This document shows, piece by piece, positions 63,674-64,000 of a DNA stretch of 64,000 bases (position 1 is the stretch's first letter; each line of letters opens with the position of its first letter). The DNA is from Protaetiibacter intestinalis (GTDB taxonomy: Bacteria; Actinomycetota; Actinomycetes; Actinomycetales; Microbacteriaceae), in contig NZ_CP032630.1 in the NCBI RefSeq assembly GCF_003627075.1, positions 558,001 to 622,000 on the forward strand, written 5' to 3'. The notes under the pieces are model-generated. The model was not told the origin of the DNA. It was given only the letters and a program-made list of their open reading frames with translations, and did no database searches. The translations under genes and the position numbers were made by a program.

Positions 63674-63720
63674 GGTCGGTTTCTGGCCTCAAACCGGCGG
63701 TTTGAGGCCAGAAACCGACC
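63674..63720. repeat. Convergent-gene palindrome, family 3 copy E
   Basis: Perfect 22-base arms (63674-63695, 63699-63720) with loop GGC; pairing extends outward with one mismatch. It differs from copy D at three positions per arm, all compensated. Its right half encodes the C-terminus of the minus-strand gene, and its left half supplies that gene's stop codon. Confidence 0.85.
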
Positions 63721-63997
63721 GATCAGCGGCACGGGAGGCGGAAGCGGCGGGCTCGGCGGCCGTGGCGAAGATGCGGCCCATCCACAACCAGACGACGACG
63801 CCGGTCGCGATCGTGACGGCCACCGAGCCGAGCGTGGTGAGCGCGATCGAGAGCGCCGCGTTGCCGAGCACCTCCCCCACCGTGCGGGCCGAGCCGAAGA
63901 TGAGGCCCGTGAGCGCGCCGACCGTCGCCGTCAGCAGGCTCGCGATCACGAGACCCACCGCGAGGCCGAAGCCCGTGACGTAGCCGGGGCGGTTCAC
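63689..63997 (-). CDS. Small membrane protein, possibly cut by the window end
   Basis: A 102-residue protein with three hydrophobic helices (about 9-33, 44-60, 60-76) and a short polar C-terminus SRAADRSVSGLKPPV. The last residues are written by the palindrome at 63674, so the original gene may have ended differently. The GTG at 63997 lies three bases from the window edge; a longer protein starting outside cannot be excluded. Family not recognised. Confidence 0.55.
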   Translation of the reverse strand: MNRPGYVTGFGLAVGLVIASLLTATVGALTGLIFGSARTVGEVLGNAALSIALTTLGSVAVTIATGVVVWLWMGRIFATAAEPAASASRAADRSVSGLKPPV

Positions 63998-64000
63998 CCG

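Overview
The window is very GC-rich, gene-dense DNA. The protein families, the actinobacterial promoter style and the composition (Asp is almost always GAC except inside the recurrent word CGGATG) point to an actinobacterium, most likely a member of the Microbacteriaceae. I see no tRNA, rRNA, insertion sequence, prophage or CRISPR array. It looks like ordinary chromosome with about 61 protein genes. Many start codons lie exactly seven bases after a TAGNNT hexamer, so leaderless transcripts seem common.

Layout. 1-12.5 kb: a CoA-binding protein, a secreted-protein/lipoprotein pair, a rhodanese, a DUF255 thioredoxin-fold protein divergent from a metallo-beta-lactamase-fold protein, an aldo/keto reductase, transhydrogenase pntAB, and a four-gene ABC exporter operon with its own small winged-helix regulator. 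12.5-23.3 kb: an ArsR-type regulator with a tandem SRPBCC protein, helicase hrpA, a repeat-rich gap, pdxH, and a 1333-residue subtilase/VWA protein without a signal peptide. 23.3-27.1 kb: ribonucleotide reductase. The small subunit is of the tyrosine-free (Mn/Fe) type, and the C-terminal CxxC tail of the large subunit is on a separate 27-codon reading frame between nrdA and nrdB. 27-37.5 kb: two MFS transporters, hydrolases and reductases, a Cthe_2159-type lipoprotein / VTC polyphosphate polymerase / DUF4956 operon, and an FMN reductase.

37.5-42.1 kb: an ECF importer (EcfT, fused double ATPase, two YkoE-like S components) with a siderophore-interacting reductase, arranged around an IdeR/DtxR-like box, so probably iron uptake. 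42.4-55.8 kb: a large catabolic cluster. It holds a Liv-type ABC importer, SDR and Gfo/Idh oxidoreductases, two TIM-barrel isomerases, a creatininase-family hydrolase, a Tm-1-like protein, an FAD-linked oxidase and a GntR regulator. Two near-identical 23-bp operators at 47972 and 55897 tie it together; its substrate is not recognisable. 56-57.3 kb: an autoregulated PadR/membrane-protein pair. 57.3-63.6 kb: a lactate/gluconeogenesis run (pckG, glpX, lldR-like regulator, lldD) divergent from a RamB-like regulator.

Five convergent gene pairs are separated by long perfect or near-perfect palindromes (5797, 9842, 28351, 57295, 63674). Two of these keep perfect pairing despite sequence differences. 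A similar 23-bp-arm palindrome sits in frame inside hrpA.
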